This document shows positions 7,248-15,756 of a stretch of 64,000 nucleotides of DNA, piece after piece. The translations under genes were made by a program, and so were the position numbers. Location of the stretch: positions 3,976,715 through 4,040,714 of the forward strand of contig NZ_GG657757.1 in the NCBI RefSeq assembly GCF_000158955.1. The letters run 5' to 3'. Source of the stretch: Streptomyces viridochromogenes DSM 40736. Its GTDB lineage: Bacteria > Actinomycetota > Actinomycetes > Streptomycetales > Streptomycetaceae. The notes beneath the pieces are model-generated. The model had not been told where the DNA came from, did not search any database, and was given only the letters and a program-made list of their open reading frames with translations. Numbering within the stretch: the first letter of the stretch is position 1; the number at the start of each line of letters is the position of its first letter.

Positions 7248-9314
7248 GTGTCCACGCACGTCGACGACCCCCTCTCCCGCGAGCGCTCCCACCTCGCCGC
7301 CTCCCGTTCCGCCCTGCGTGCCATGCGTGAGGACGTCGAGGCCCTCGACATCAGCGACGTCAGCGCGAACTGGGTCAACGCCGAGGTGCTGGCTCAGCAG
7401 ATCGAGAAACGCATCAAGGCCCTGGCCGACCTCAGCGACACCCCGCTGTTCTTCGGCCGCCTCGACTACCTGCACGCGCCGGGTGCCGAGCAGGCCGAGG
7501 GCGCGGAGGGCGAGCGCCCGCAGCCGGAGGCCGCCTATCAGACACTGCACATCGGGCGGCGGCATGTGCACGACGCCGACGGCGACCCCATGGTGATCGA
7601 CTGGCGCGCACCCGTCTCGCAGCCGTTCTACCGAGCGTCCAAGAAGGACCCCATGGGCGTCGCGCTGCGCCGCCGCTTCGGCTACACGGGCGGCGACCTC
7701 ACGGCGTACGAGGACGAGCACCTGTCGGACCCGGCCGAGGCGGCCAAGACCAGCAGACTCCTCCAGCGGGAGATCGAGCGTCCGCGCGTCGGCCCGATGC
7801 GGGACATCGTCGCGACGATCCAGCCCGAGCAGGACGAGATCGTGCGCTCCGGCCTGTCCGGCACGGTGTGTGTGCAGGGCGGTCCGGGCACCGGGAAGAC
7901 CGCCGTCGGCCTGCACCGGGTCGCCTTCCTCCTCTACGCCCACCGCGAGCGGCTGGCCCGCACCGGCACCCTCGTCATCGGACCGAACCGGTCCTTCCTG
8001 CACTACATCGAGCAGGTGCTGCCCGCCCTCGGCGAGCTGACCGTTCAGCAGGCCACCGTCGAGGACCTCGTGGCCCATGTCGAGATCAAGGGCACGGACG
8101 ACGCGACGGCCGCCGTCGTCAAGGGCGACGCCCGGATGGCGCGGGTGCTGCGCAAGGCCCTCTACTCGCACGTCACGATGCCGTCCGAACCGGTCGTGGT
8201 GGTGCGCGGCTCCCGCCGCTGGCGCGTCGCGGCGTACGAACTGGAGGACATCGTCCGCCAGTTGCTCGACCGCGACATCCGCTACGGGGCCGCCCGCGAG
8301 GCCCTGCCGCAGCGTGTCGCGCACGCCGTGCTGGTGCAGATGGAACGCTCGGGGGAGGCCCCGGACGACCGGGTGCAGGACGCGGTGGCCCGGGGCGGCG
8401 CGGTCAAGGCGGCGGTCAAGGCGGTCTGGCCGCCGGTCGACCCGGCGAAGCTGGTGCTGCGGCTGCTGTCGGACGCGGAGTTCCTCGCCGAACACGCGGA
8501 GGGCATCCTCGACGAGGAGGAGCAGAAGGCGGTCCTGTGGGCGAAACCCGCGCGCAGCGTCAAGTCCGCCCAGTGGTCCGCCGCCGACGCCGTCCTCGTC
8601 GACGAGGCCACCGACCTGATCCAGCGCACGCACTCCCTCGGGCACGTCGTCCTCGACGAGGCGCAGGACCTCTCCCCCATGCAGTACCGGGCGGTCGGCC
8701 GCCGGTGCACCACCGGCAGCGCGACCGTCCTCGGCGACCTGGCGCAGGGCACCACGCCGTGGGCGACCCGCGACTGGCAGGAGGCCCTGGCCCACCTGGG
8801 CAAGCGGGACGCGGTGATCGAGGAGCTGACGGCCGGTTTCCGCGTCCCGACGGACGTCATCACCTACGCCTCCCGGCTGCTGCCGCACATCGCCCCGGGG
8901 CTCACACCGGTCGTGTCGATCCGCGAGAACCCGGGCCACTTCGAGGTCCGGAACGTCACCGGCACCGCCGATGTGGTCGACGCCTGCCGTGAGTCGCTGC
9001 GCCGCGAGGGTTCGACGGGCCTGATCGCGGCGGACGCCCGGGTCCCGGAGCTGGCCCGCGCCCTGGCGGAGGCCGGGATTGCCTACCTCGGCCCGGGCGA
9101 GGAGACCACGCAGGAGACCCGCCTGACCCTGGTCCCGGCGTCACTCGCCAAGGGTCTGGAGTACGACTACGTGGTCCTGGACGAGCCGCAGGCCGTGGTG
9201 GACGGCGAGCCGGACGAACGGACGGGGCTGCGGCGGCTGTACGTGGCGCTGACGCGAGCGGTGTCGGGTCTGGTCGTCACGTATACGGCGCCGCTGCCGC
9301 CACAACTGGCGTGA
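7248..9314 (+). CDS. HelD/HelR-like RNA-polymerase-recycling UvrD-type ATPase
   Basis: A 688-residue superfamily 1 ATPase. The start GTG 7248 follows GGAGG by seven bases. Residues 1-90 form the charged coiled-coil-like arm typical of HelD proteins, which remove stalled RNA polymerase. Walker A (GGPGTGKTAV) is near residue 213, the Walker B DEAQDLSPMQ near 470, GDLAQGTTPW near 500, and the C-terminal UvrD-like motifs KGLEYDYVVLDEP and LYVALTRAVSG follow. In Streptomyces some HelR proteins confer rifamycin tolerance and carry a rifamycin-associated element upstream. I saw no such element here, so constitutive housekeeping use is more likely. Confidence 0.85.
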   Translation: MSTHVDDPLSRERSHLAASRSALRAMREDVEALDISDVSANWVNAEVLAQQIEKRIKALADLSDTPLFFGRLDYLHAPGAEQAEGAEGERPQPEAAYQTLHIGRRHVHDADGDPMVIDWRAPVSQPFYRASKKDPMGVALRRRFGYTGGDLTAYEDEHLSDPAEAAKTSRLLQREIERPRVGPMRDIVATIQPEQDEIVRSGLSGTVCVQGGPGTGKTAVGLHRVAFLLYAHRERLARTGTLVIGPNRSFLHYIEQVLPALGELTVQQATVEDLVAHVEIKGTDDATAAVVKGDARMARVLRKALYSHVTMPSEPVVVVRGSRRWRVAAYELEDIVRQLLDRDIRYGAAREALPQRVAHAVLVQMERSGEAPDDRVQDAVARGGAVKAAVKAVWPPVDPAKLVLRLLSDAEFLAEHAEGILDEEEQKAVLWAKPARSVKSAQWSAADAVLVDEATDLIQRTHSLGHVVLDEAQDLSPMQYRAVGRRCTTGSATVLGDLAQGTTPWATRDWQEALAHLGKRDAVIEELTAGFRVPTDVITYASRLLPHIAPGLTPVVSIRENPGHFEVRNVTGTADVVDACRESLRREGSTGLIAADARVPELARALAEAGIAYLGPGEETTQETRLTLVPASLAKGLEYDYVVLDEPQAVVDGEPDERTGLRRLYVALTRAVSGLVVTYTAPLPPQLA

Positions 9315-9318
9315 CCGC

Positions 9319-10059
9319 TCAGGTCGCGACGTAGCCCCCGTCGGCGGCGAGCACCGCGCCGGTGATGTAACTGGCCTTGTCGGAGGCCAGGAACACCACG
9401 GCCTCGGCGACCTCCTCGGGCTCGCCGGCGCGGGTGAGCGGAGTGTTCCGGCTGAACTCGTCGAACATCTCGCCCACCGTCTCGACGGCCATGTCGGTGC
9501 GGATCGGGCCGGGCGCCACGGAGTTGACGCGCACGCCCGCCGCGCCGAACTCGACGGCCCACGACCGGGTCAGCGCGTCCATCGCGGCCTTGGTGGCGTT
9601 GTAGACGGAGCCGACCGGGGTGCCGATCTGCCCGGCGACCGACGAGACGTTGACGATCGCGCCCTTCTTCCTGGCCACCATGGCCGGCACGAGGGCGGCC
9701 GTCAGGAAGTAGGCCGCACGGACATTGATGTCGAACACCCGCTCGTAGCTGTCGAGCGGCTGCTCGGGGGTCGTCGAGAACGGGAAGACGCCCGCGTTGT
9801 TCACGAGCACGTCCACCTCGCCGACCTCCTCGGCGAGCCTGCGCACGTCGTCGATGTTCGCGACGTCCGCGACGACGAAGTGGCCCGTCCCGCCCGCCTG
9901 CTCGATCAGCTCGACGGTCTCCTTGCCGAGTTCGGCCCTGCGCCCGGTCACGTAGACGATGGCACCCGCCTCCGCGAGCTTGACCGCGATGGCGCGGCCG
10001 ATGCCCGACGTGGCGCCGGTGACGAGTGCCTTCTTGTCCTGGAGTTCCTTGGTTGTCAT
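9319..10059 (-). CDS. Short-chain dehydrogenase/reductase
   Basis: A 246-residue classical SDR starting at ATG 10059. It has the NAD(P) motif TGATSGIG near residue 15, NNAG near 85, the catalytic Ser (NVSSVAG), the YNATKAA motif (Tyr and Lys) near 155, and the PGPIRTDM loop near 185. An acidic or neutral residue after the second strand leaves the cofactor choice unclear. It lies 27 bases after the SARP gene stop in the same direction, so the two are probably one transcript. Substrate unknown. Its 3' end is convergent with the HelD-type gene, four bases apart. Confidence 0.9.
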   Translation of the reverse strand: MTTKELQDKKALVTGATSGIGRAIAVKLAEAGAIVYVTGRRAELGKETVELIEQAGGTGHFVVADVANIDDVRRLAEEVGEVDVLVNNAGVFPFSTTPEQPLDSYERVFDINVRAAYFLTAALVPAMVARKKGAIVNVSSVAGQIGTPVGSVYNATKAAMDALTRSWAVEFGAAGVRVNSVAPGPIRTDMAVETVGEMFDEFSRNTPLTRAGEPEEVAEAVVFLASDKASYITGAVLAADGGYVAT

Positions 10060-10086
10060 GTCTGCCAACTTCGCCGCGCCAGATCG

Positions 10087-11673
10087 TCAGCGCATAATTT
10101 CCGCATATACGGCCTGGTCAGGTACGGCCTGGTCAGGTCGCGAGGAAGCCGCCGTGCGCAGCCCGAAGAAGAAGCGCACGAACTGCGGCAGCCGGTAGCG
10201 GCCGAGTACGAGCGGCTCGATCAGGTGCACGCCCGTCAGTGACTCCAGCACCAGCTCGATGTCACCGGGGTCGGCCCCGGACACCTCCGCCGCCTTGTGA
10301 CTGTCGATCACCTCGGCGTCCTGGTGCGCGAAGCACGCGAGCATGTGTCGTTCCGGATCGCTCAGTTGCTTCTCGGCCTCGATCAACGGGGCCAGCATCG
10401 CGGCGCAGTCGGGCGGGATCACGTCGGCGTGCCCGCTGTCCCGCTCCATCTGCAGCAGAATCATCTCGATCGTCCAGTGCGGACGCGAGGCGAGCCTGCC
10501 GCCGATCACCCTGATCGGGTGCGGCAGTCGCGAAAGGCGTTCCAGCAGCACCCCTGCGTGCTCGGGTTCCGCGTCCGCACGTACGGCGCCGAGGATCTTG
10601 CGGAAGAACTCCCGCGCGTCCCGCTCGGCCAGTCCGGCGATCTTCAGCCAGGTCACCCCGGGCAGCTCGTTCAACCGGCGGACGCTCGTGAGGATCATCG
10701 CCGAGCCGGGCATGGCGAGATCCCGCACGGCCGCCGCGTCCTGCACGTCGTCGACCACGACCAGGAACCGTTTGCCGCGCGCCTTCTCCCGCCACAGCAC
10801 GGCCTTGTCGCCGACGGGGTTCTCCACGCCGACCGCGCGCAACAGCTCGCCGGCGACGTCCCTGCCCCTGACGAAGATCTGCCCGTCCGGGTAGCGGCCC
10901 TTGACGAGGTGGCCGATCCGGGTGGCCAGCGCGGTCTTGCCGCTGCCCCGCATACCGGTGATGCCCACGGTGCCCGGCAGCGTCCGGAGGGCCTGCGCGA
11001 TCTCCTCGGCGCGGCCGGTGAAGTCGGGCAGATCCGGCAGCAGCTGCTCCGGCCTGCGCGGCAGGGTGAGGTCGCCGTCGAGGATCTGCGCGTGGACCTT
11101 GCGCAGCTCCGGCCCCGGTTCGAGGCCGAGTTCCTCGATGAGGAGTGCGCGCACCTGGTGGAAGTGGTCGAGTGCTTCGCCCTGCCTGCCCTCCAGGTAG
11201 AGGGCGCGCATCAGGAGGGCGCGCGGTCGTTCCCTGAGCGGGAAGGCGGCGACGTGCTTCTGCAGCTCCAGCACGTCGAGCTCGCGTTCGAGGCAGTCCT
11301 CCCGTGCCTTGAGCCGGTGGTCGCCGAGCCGCACCCGTTGCGCGTCGAAGTAGGCACTCCTGAGGCCCTCCAAGGGCTCGCCGCGGCAGTCGTCGACGAT
11401 CTCCGCGCGGACCGTGTACCCGCCGTCCCTGGACGTCAGGTTCAGCTCCGGCAGCGCCTTACGGATCTTGTACACGTACGTCCGCAGTGCCATCACCGCG
11501 CTCGGCGTCGGGTCGTCCCAGACCATGTCGATCAATTGGTCGTTGCTCAGCCGGATGCCGTTGTTCAGCAGCAGCGCCGCCAGCACCGCCCGCTGCTGGC
11601 GCGGCCCCAGTCCGATCTCCTCTTCGTCGCGCCAGGCTCGTACCGGACCCATCAGTGAGAAGCGCAGGCTCAT
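10087..11673 (-). CDS. SARP/AfsR-type regulator with NB-ARC ATPase domain
   Basis: A 528-residue protein from ATG 11673. Residues 5-95 are an OmpR-like winged-helix DNA-binding domain (LGPRQQRAVLAALLLN...DQLIDMVWDD) and residues 95-240 the bacterial transcriptional activation domain (ELGLEPGPELRKVHAQIL). Residues 250-500 are an NB-ARC domain with P-loop GMRGSGKTALA and a VVVDDVQD Walker B. The tetratricopeptide region of full-size AfsR is missing, so it is a short AfsR type. SARPs usually activate secondary-metabolite genes, but no cluster is nearby. The only co-transcribed gene is the SDR, a likely local target. Confidence 0.88.
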   Translation of the reverse strand: MSLRFSLMGPVRAWRDEEEIGLGPRQQRAVLAALLLNNGIRLSNDQLIDMVWDDPTPSAVMALRTYVYKIRKALPELNLTSRDGGYTVRAEIVDDCRGEPLEGLRSAYFDAQRVRLGDHRLKAREDCLERELDVLELQKHVAAFPLRERPRALLMRALYLEGRQGEALDHFHQVRALLIEELGLEPGPELRKVHAQILDGDLTLPRRPEQLLPDLPDFTGRAEEIAQALRTLPGTVGITGMRGSGKTALATRIGHLVKGRYPDGQIFVRGRDVAGELLRAVGVENPVGDKAVLWREKARGKRFLVVVDDVQDAAAVRDLAMPGSAMILTSVRRLNELPGVTWLKIAGLAERDAREFFRKILGAVRADAEPEHAGVLLERLSRLPHPIRVIGGRLASRPHWTIEMILLQMERDSGHADVIPPDCAAMLAPLIEAEKQLSDPERHMLACFAHQDAEVIDSHKAAEVSGADPGDIELVLESLTGVHLIEPLVLGRYRLPQFVRFFFGLRTAASSRPDQAVPDQAVYAEIMR

Positions 11674-11746
11674 GCAGCAGCACAACGCACCGGCACATCC
11701 CCTGCTTCCCCGTACGACGCCGGTGAGTTCGACCGACGGTTCCGGG

Positions 11747-12445
11747 TCACGCGGGGGCGGCGTCCAGGGCGGTCCGCCATCGGGCGACGGCTTCCGCCGA
11801 CACCGGCGCCTCCCAGCCCCCCGGCCGGGCCGCCCCGCCGATGTGGAAGCCGTCGACCCCGGCCGCCAGCAGCGTCGGCACGTGGTCGAGCCGGAGCCCG
11901 CCGCCCACCAGCAGGTGCTGCTCGTACCCCGGCTCTCCTCGGCGGGCCGCCTCCGCGATCAGTACGGAGAGCCCCTCGTCGACCCCGTCGGCCGACCCGG
12001 CGGTGAGATACGTGTCCAGTCCGGGCATCCCGTCCAGCTGCTTGCGCAGGGCGTCGCGGTCGGCGGCCCGGTCGATCGCCCGGTGGAACGTCCAGGGGCA
12101 GCCGTCCAGCGCCCCGGCGAGGCGCTCCACGGCCCCCAGGTCCACCCCGCCGTCCGGGTTCAGGAATCCGAGCACGAACTCCCCGGCCCCGGCCTCCCGC
12201 AGCTCGGCGGCCACCCGGACCAGCCGGTCGACGTCCCCGGCCGCGAAGCCGTCGGCGAGCCGCAGCATCACCCGCAGCGAGATGTCGACGGCCCGGCGGA
12301 TCGCGGCGACGGTGGCGGCCGGCGGGGTGAGCCCGTCGGCCGCCATGTCGGTGACCAGCTCCAGCCGGTCCGCGCCTCCGGCCTGGGCGGCGACCGCGTC
12401 CTCGACGTCGAGGGCGATCACCTCCAGGACTGCACGCTTGCTCAT
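11747..12445 (-). CDS. cutC: CutC family TIM-barrel protein
   Basis: A 232-residue CutC family protein (LEVIALDVEDAVAAQAGGAD, then MLRLADGF and WTFHRAIDRA, and a C-terminal LVGGGLRLDH...HIGGAARPG). The family is named for copper homeostasis in E. coli, but that role is disputed and the barrel looks like a sugar-phosphate enzyme. ATG 12445 follows GAAGGGG. A DasR-like operator lies about 40 bases upstream (12482-12497), which suggests amino-sugar control and fits a carbohydrate role better than copper. Confidence 0.9.
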   Translation of the reverse strand: MSKRAVLEVIALDVEDAVAAQAGGADRLELVTDMAADGLTPPAATVAAIRRAVDISLRVMLRLADGFAAGDVDRLVRVAAELREAGAGEFVLGFLNPDGGVDLGAVERLAGALDGCPWTFHRAIDRAADRDALRKQLDGMPGLDTYLTAGSADGVDEGLSVLIAEAARRGEPGYEQHLLVGGGLRLDHVPTLLAAGVDGFHIGGAARPGGWEAPVSAEAVARWRTALDAAPA

Positions 12446-12481
12446 GGGGCCCCTTCGTCGGCATGGAGTCGGCGTTCGGCG

Positions 12482-12497
12482 ACAGGTCTAGTCCAAT
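12482..12497 (-). promoter_or_regulatory. DasR-like operator (dre) upstream of cutC
   Basis: The minus strand reads ATTGGACTAGACCTGT, matching 13 of 16 positions of the dre consensus ACTGGTCTAGACCAGT. It sits 37-52 bases before the cutC start. DasR is the GlcNAc-6P-responsive GntR repressor of Streptomyces. The core TGGACTAGACCT is identical to one of the sites in front of nagK in this window. Confidence 0.6.
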
Positions 12498-12548
12498 CAA
12501 AGACTACGTTGCCCCGTCGCGCCGCCTCCCACGCCCCGGTGGGGTGCC

Positions 12549-13229
12549 TCAGGCGAAGATGTTCAGCTCCTTCGCCTCCACCCCGGCCAGCTCGAAGCCC
12601 GGCGCCCCGTCGACCGGCCGCCCGGTGCACAGCCGCACCAGGGTCGGCCCGTCCCCGATGAAGCGCCCCGGGGGCCGCTCGCCGCCGCTCTCCCCCAGCC
12701 GCAGCGGTTCGTCCTGGTCGTCGAGGTCGGCGTGCAGCGGCACGTGTCCCCGCTCCCGGGTGAGCCGGGCGAGCAGCGCGAGCGCGTCCGGCAGTCCGGC
12801 CCCGCCGTACGCCCCGGGCTCCCCGAAGGTCTCGCGGACGTCCCCGGCGTGCACCCACTCCCCCAGCGCGAGACCGTCCAGCTTCCCGTCCGCACGGGCG
12901 ATCACGGGCCCCGCCTCGGACAGACCGCGCTCCAGCTCGTCCACGACCCGCGCGTTGGTCCAGCCGTCGCGTTCGGCGATGTCCCGGTCGTTCGCGGCGG
13001 GCGAGAACACCCCCTCCTCGAACCGGTTCTCCACCACCCGGGTGAGCGCGGCCGAACAGTGCGCCAGCAGCGCCCGCACCGACCAGCCCGGACACGCCGC
13101 CACGGGCAGCGCGAAGTCCTCGTCGGCCCTGCTCCGCAGCAACGGAATCAGCGCGTCACGCTCGATCGTGAGCAGCCGCCCGGGCTGCTCGGGGTCCCGT
13201 ACGTCAGGCACATCAGCAGGAGTCGTCAT
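12549..13229 (-). CDS. Maleylpyruvate-isomerase-family (mycothiol-dependent/DinB-like) protein
   Basis: A 226-residue member of the actinobacterial MDMPI_N family (TIGR03083 type), from ATG 13229 with GGAG just upstream. It shows the family features CPGWSVRALLAHCSAALTRV near residue 50 and GEWVHAGDVRETFGEP near 130, where the HxxD-type histidine helps bind the metal. Members use mycothiol as a thiol cofactor or are DinB-like with unknown substrates. It is divergent from the HD-domain gene, with 47 bases between starts. Substrate unknown. Confidence 0.85.
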   Translation of the reverse strand: MTTPADVPDVRDPEQPGRLLTIERDALIPLLRSRADEDFALPVAACPGWSVRALLAHCSAALTRVVENRFEEGVFSPAANDRDIAERDGWTNARVVDELERGLSEAGPVIARADGKLDGLALGEWVHAGDVRETFGEPGAYGGAGLPDALALLARLTRERGHVPLHADLDDQDEPLRLGESGGERPPGRFIGDGPTLVRLCTGRPVDGAPGFELAGVEAKELNIFA

Positions 13230-13276
13230 GCACTCCACGCTAGGTCCCACACCGGGGCCGGCGGGAGAATGCCCCC

Positions 13277-13939
13277 ATGGCCGATATCGACGCCCTCCGC
13301 GCCCGCTTCACCCGCACCCTGGAAGCGGCCAGGGGCCCGGCCGCCGGTCCGGACCCGGCGCCCTACGCCGACAACCTGCTGGCCCGCTGGCAGGAGCCAC
13401 AGCGCCGGTACCACACGGTCGAGCACCTCACGGCGGTCCTCGACCGCGTCGACCTACTGGAGAAGTACGCGACGGACCCGGACGTGGTCCGGCTGGCCGC
13501 CTGGTTCCACGACGCGGTCTACCTCCCCGACCGCTCGGAGAACGAGGAACGCTCGGCCCGGCTCGCGGAACGCGCCCTCGCGGAAGCCGGAGTTCCCGAC
13601 CCGAAGACCGCCGAGGTCGCCCGCCTGGTCCGGCTCACCGTCAGCCACGACCCCGCCGACGACGACCCCGACGGCCAGGTCCTGTGCGACGCCGACCTGG
13701 CGATCCTCGCCTCGCCCCCGTCGGCGTACGCCGCCTACACCACCGCCGTCCGCGAGGAGTACCACTTCGTCCCGAGCGATGCCTTCCGCACGGGCCGCGC
13801 CGCGATCCTGCGCCAACTGCTCGACCTGCCCAGGCTGTTCAGGACCCCGTACGGAGCGGCGGAGTGGGAGGCGACGGCCCGCTACAACCTGGCCGCCGAG
13901 CTGGAAATGCTGTCGCCCGGACCCCACGACCCCTCGTAA
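13277..13939 (+). CDS. HD-domain metal-dependent phosphohydrolase-like protein
   Basis: A 220-residue protein from ATG 13277. The metal ligands are visible: YHTVEHL near residue 45, AAWFHDAVY near 75 (the HD pair) and LCDADLAIL near 140. This arrangement is common in small stand-alone HD proteins acting on nucleotides or similar phosphates. The next gene starts ten bases downstream, so they form an operon. Substrate unknown. Confidence 0.85.
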   Translation: MADIDALRARFTRTLEAARGPAAGPDPAPYADNLLARWQEPQRRYHTVEHLTAVLDRVDLLEKYATDPDVVRLAAWFHDAVYLPDRSENEERSARLAERALAEAGVPDPKTAEVARLVRLTVSHDPADDDPDGQVLCDADLAILASPPSAYAAYTTAVREEYHFVPSDAFRTGRAAILRQLLDLPRLFRTPYGAAEWEATARYNLAAELEMLSPGPHDPS

Positions 13940-13949
13940 CCTGCCCGCC

Positions 13950-15023
13950 ATGTGGACAACGGGTGCGGAACAGGTGGAGCGGGCCGTCGACGAGTGCGTC
14001 GGGCTGCTGGGGACGGTCACCGACCGGGACTGGGAGAACGTGCGGGCCGGGCGGCTGGAGTGGAACTGCCGGGAGACGGCGGTGCACGTCTGCGTCGCTC
14101 TGCTCAGGTACGCCGGCCACCTGGCCGCACGCGCGGAGGGTCGTATCCCTCTCGCGTTCGGTCTGGAGGAGGGCACCGGCAACGACAGTGTCCTGCAGGT
14201 GATCGAGACGACCGGTGCCCTGCTCACCGCCGCCATCCGCACCACCCCCCGCGAGGTCCGGGGCTTCCACCCGTTCCCCTTCCGCAGCGCGAACCGTGAG
14301 GGGTACGCGGCGATGGCCGTGGCCGAGCTGCTGCTGCACACCCACGACATCGCCGGGGGGCTGGGTGTGGCGTTCGAACCGGACCCGGAGCTGTGCGACT
14401 TCGTCCTGACCCGGATCTTCCCGCACGCGCAGCCCGGCCCCAGCCCGTGGGCGACCCTGCTGTGGGCCACCGGTCGCGGTGACCTGCCCGGCCGCGACCC
14501 GATCACCGCGTGGCAGTGGAGCAACAACCACGTGATCCCCACCGACCGGCTCACGCTCGAGGGCGTCACCCCGGCGGCGGCGAAGGACCTGGCCACCGTC
14601 GGCGACGGCGGCTTCGAGTGGATCGAGGGCGGCCCGATGGAGGGCACCCGGGTGGGTTGCGGCCTGGTGTTCAAGCAGTACGAGGACGGCGTCCACCGGC
14701 CGGAGTGGGGCACCTACGCGCTGGTCCGCCGTGAGGACGGCCGCGCGCTCGGCGCCATGGGGTTCCACAGCGTCCCGGACGAGTCGGGCCGGGTGGAGGT
14801 CGGCTACGACCTGGTCGAAGCGGCCCGGGGCCACGGCTACGCCACCGAGGCGCTGATCGCGCTGTCGGCGTGGGCGCTCGGCCGGGAGGAGGTGCGGATC
14901 GTGGTCGCGAACGTCGAGCGGGACAACACGCCCTCGCACAACGTCCTCGCCCGCGCCGGGTTCAAGGCCGTCGCGGAGGACGACGAGCAGGTCACCTACG
15001 AACTGCGCGAACCCGGCGTCTGA
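13950..15023 (+). CDS. Fusion of a maleylpyruvate-isomerase-like domain with a GNAT acetyltransferase
   Basis: A 357-residue protein from ATG 13950. Residues 1-200 are a DinB/MDMPI-like four-helix domain (WNCRETAVHVCVALLRYAGH, later AVAELLLHTHDIAGG with metal-ligand histidines). Residues 203-357 are a GNAT acetyltransferase with the acetyl-CoA loop EAARGHGYATEAL and a C-terminal NxxSHNVLARAGF motif. The frame is continuous, so the fusion is genuine and not a missed stop. It is co-transcribed with the HD gene. The 3' end overlaps the opposite-strand DUF4031 gene by 28 bases. The acetyl acceptor is unknown; small antibiotics or thiol conjugates are possible. Confidence 0.85.
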   Translation: MWTTGAEQVERAVDECVGLLGTVTDRDWENVRAGRLEWNCRETAVHVCVALLRYAGHLAARAEGRIPLAFGLEEGTGNDSVLQVIETTGALLTAAIRTTPREVRGFHPFPFRSANREGYAAMAVAELLLHTHDIAGGLGVAFEPDPELCDFVLTRIFPHAQPGPSPWATLLWATGRGDLPGRDPITAWQWSNNHVIPTDRLTLEGVTPAAAKDLATVGDGGFEWIEGGPMEGTRVGCGLVFKQYEDGVHRPEWGTYALVRREDGRALGAMGFHSVPDESGRVEVGYDLVEAARGHGYATEALIALSAWALGREEVRIVVANVERDNTPSHNVLARAGFKAVAEDDEQVTYELREPGV

Positions 15024-15283
15024 GCCCGCCCCTTCGGCCGACGCAGCCCCGCCCCGTGCAGCAGCCGCACCACCTCGCGGCTGCTGACCTCCACGGCCCC
15101 GGCGTCCACCGCGTCCGCGTACCGCCCGGCGGGGATGTCGTAGTGGTCGCGTTCGAAGGCCCGCCGGGGCACGCCGAGGCGTTCGGCGAAGGTGTGCAGT
15201 TCGTCGTAGGAGACGTCGCTGACCAGGTGCGACCACATGCGGCCGTGGCCCGGCCAGGTCGGCGGGTCGATGTAGATCGTCAC
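14996..15283 (-). CDS. DUF4031 family protein
   Basis: A 95-residue protein beginning (GTG) MTIYIDPPTWPGHGRMWSHL, the signature of DUF4031, followed by HTFAERLGVPRRAFERDHYD. The family is small, widespread in actinobacteria and of unknown function. The GTG 15283 lies eight bases after the stop of the upstream gene (15291-15674), so the pair is translated together. The 3' end overlaps the GNAT fusion gene on the other strand. Confidence 0.85.
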   Translation of the reverse strand: MTIYIDPPTWPGHGRMWSHLVSDVSYDELHTFAERLGVPRRAFERDHYDIPAGRYADAVDAGAVEVSSREVVRLLHGAGLRRPKGRAQTPGSRSS

Positions 15284-15290
15284 CAGGACC

Positions 15291-15674
15291 TCACGAGGAC
15301 GCGGCCCCGCCGATGGCCTCGCCCAGCGATCCCACCGCGGCCACCTTCACGCCCGCCTCGCCGCACACCCAGTGCGGGTCGGGCCCCAACTCCGGCTGTA
15401 CGTCCAGCGCGTGCGGGTCGCCGGTGCCGCACACCGGGCACAGCGGCCAGCGGCCGTAGCGCTCCAGCAGGGCGTCCTGCACGTCCTGGGCGACCAGACC
15501 GGCCACGTACGGGGCGCCCTCCGGCCACTGCTCGACCCACCAGCGCCGCTGCACGACGGACTCCTCCACCAGGGACACGACATCCGCGTCGGCGACGCGT
15601 CCCGCCACGAGGTCGGCCAGCACGAGGGCGCGCGCGGCGTGCAGCGCCTGTTCCAGAGGGCTAGTGGGGTCCAT
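15291..15674 (-). CDS. Hypothetical protein with zinc-ribbon-like cysteines
   Basis: A 127-residue protein from ATG 15674 (GGGGGC just upstream). The N-terminal two thirds is helical. Near residue 90 is LCPVCGTGDPHAL and near 110 PHWVCGEAG, three cysteines plus histidines that could form a small zinc site. It is the first gene of a two-gene unit with the DUF4031 protein and is divergent from the RpiR regulator. No function recognised. Confidence 0.7.
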   Translation of the reverse strand: MDPTSPLEQALHAARALVLADLVAGRVADADVVSLVEESVVQRRWWVEQWPEGAPYVAGLVAQDVQDALLERYGRWPLCPVCGTGDPHALDVQPELGPDPHWVCGEAGVKVAAVGSLGEAIGGAASS

Positions 15675-15693
15675 GCCCCCATTGTGCGCACTC

Positions 15694-15723
15694 TTGACCG
15701 GGACACCGAGCCGAAAATATCTT
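15694..15723 (+). promoter_or_regulatory. Candidate promoter of the rpiR-murQ operon
   Basis: TTGACC at 15694-15699 and TATCTT at 15718-15723 have an 18-base spacer. The predicted transcription start is close to the GTG at 15730, so the transcript could be leaderless, which would explain the missing ribosome site. Confidence 0.45.
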
Positions 15724-15756
15724 TCAGGGGTGACCCGTGACGTGAAGGAAACTTTC
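15713..15756 (+). promoter_or_regulatory. Paired GAAA..TTTC inverted repeats, likely RpiR auto-operators
   Basis: Two repeats of the same type occur: GAAAATATCTTTC (15713-15725), which overlaps the candidate -10, and GAAACTTTC (15748-15756) just downstream. Their placement is right for autorepression by the MurR/RpiR protein encoded next. The assignment is inferred from position and symmetry. Confidence 0.5.

Noticed and set aside
12732..13949. Long plus-strand open frame leading into the 13950 gene
   Set aside because: It is antisense to the MDMPI gene and overlaps the HD gene in another frame; low-complexity Arg/Pro composition marks it as a GC-rich shadow. The real start is ATG 13950.
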